Assembly: GCA_015492755.1 (NCBI GenBank)
Contig: WGEM01000360.1
Coordinates: forward strand, 1 to 5,685
DNA: 5,685 nucleotides
DNA from: Gemmatimonadota bacterium
GTDB taxonomy: Bacteria; Gemmatimonadota; Gemmatimonadetes; Longimicrobiales; Gaopeijiaceae
Direction: 5' to 3'
A program made the position numbers and the translations under genes. Below the pieces are notes generated by a model. That model was not told the origin of the DNA and ran no database searches. It worked only from the letters and a program-made list of their open reading frames with translations. Positions 5,643 to 5,685 of this stretch are shown piece by piece (the first letter of the stretch is position 1; each line of letters starts with the position of its first letter).

Positions 5643-5685
5643 GCCCGCTCAGCGGGATCCGGTCGGTGGTGAGGCGCCCCTCGGC
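5632..5685 (-). repeat. Right arm of the inverted repeat, fold-back at the window end
   Basis: A perfect reverse-complement copy of 5547-5600, separated from it by a 31-nt spacer (5601-5631) and running to the very last base. It introduces the TGA that ends the cyclase-like frame. The position at the sequence end, the perfect identity and the gene disruption all suggest a chimeric fold-back from assembly or amplification, or a true recent inversion. Since it reaches the edge, the full arm may be longer. Confidence 0.97.

Overview
This is a GC-rich (roughly 70% by eye) bacterial window with ordinary chromosomal gene content. Two predicted proteins carry lipobox signal peptides. A TAnnTTTG element, the promoter form described in Bacteroidetes, lies before the threonine operon. 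A diderm from the FCB side of the tree, possibly Gemmatimonadota, fits the GC content, the lipoprotein style and this motif, but that placement is inference only.

Layout: positions 1-78 hold a strong GC-rich hairpin just past the end of a minus-strand gene. Positions 79-1158 (minus) encode an Ala-rich helical lipoprotein of unknown function, with about four diverged repeats of ~78 residues. A ~190-bp divergent intergenic region (1159-1347) follows, with a promoter candidate facing each way. Plus-strand genes then follow: a short-chain-dehydrogenase-type L-threonine 3-dehydrogenase (1348-2289, TTG start); glycine C-acetyltransferase (2294-3526), 4 bp downstream; a small two-helix membrane protein of unknown function (3562-3963); a soluble PAS-domain histidine kinase (4031-5179); and the 5' part of a lipoprotein of the cyclase/kynurenine-formamidase-like family (5256 onward).

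Functionally, the first two plus-strand genes form the classical two-step threonine catabolic pathway: threonine to 2-amino-3-oxobutyrate with NAD+, then CoA-dependent cleavage to glycine and acetyl-CoA. The membrane protein, kinase and cyclase lie on the same strand with gaps of 35, 67 and 76 bp. They may be co-transcribed, but nothing in the sequence ties them to threonine metabolism. No response regulator is present for the kinase.

The most striking structural signal is at the right edge. The last 54 bases (5632-5685) are a perfect reverse complement of 5547-5600, with a 31-nt spacer. This fold-back lies inside the cyclase gene and creates its apparent stop codon. It looks more like an assembly or amplification artefact at a contig end than biology, so the last gene should be treated as truncated. 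I found no mobile element, CRISPR array, RNA gene or defence-like system, and I cannot support a claim of a new biological system here.
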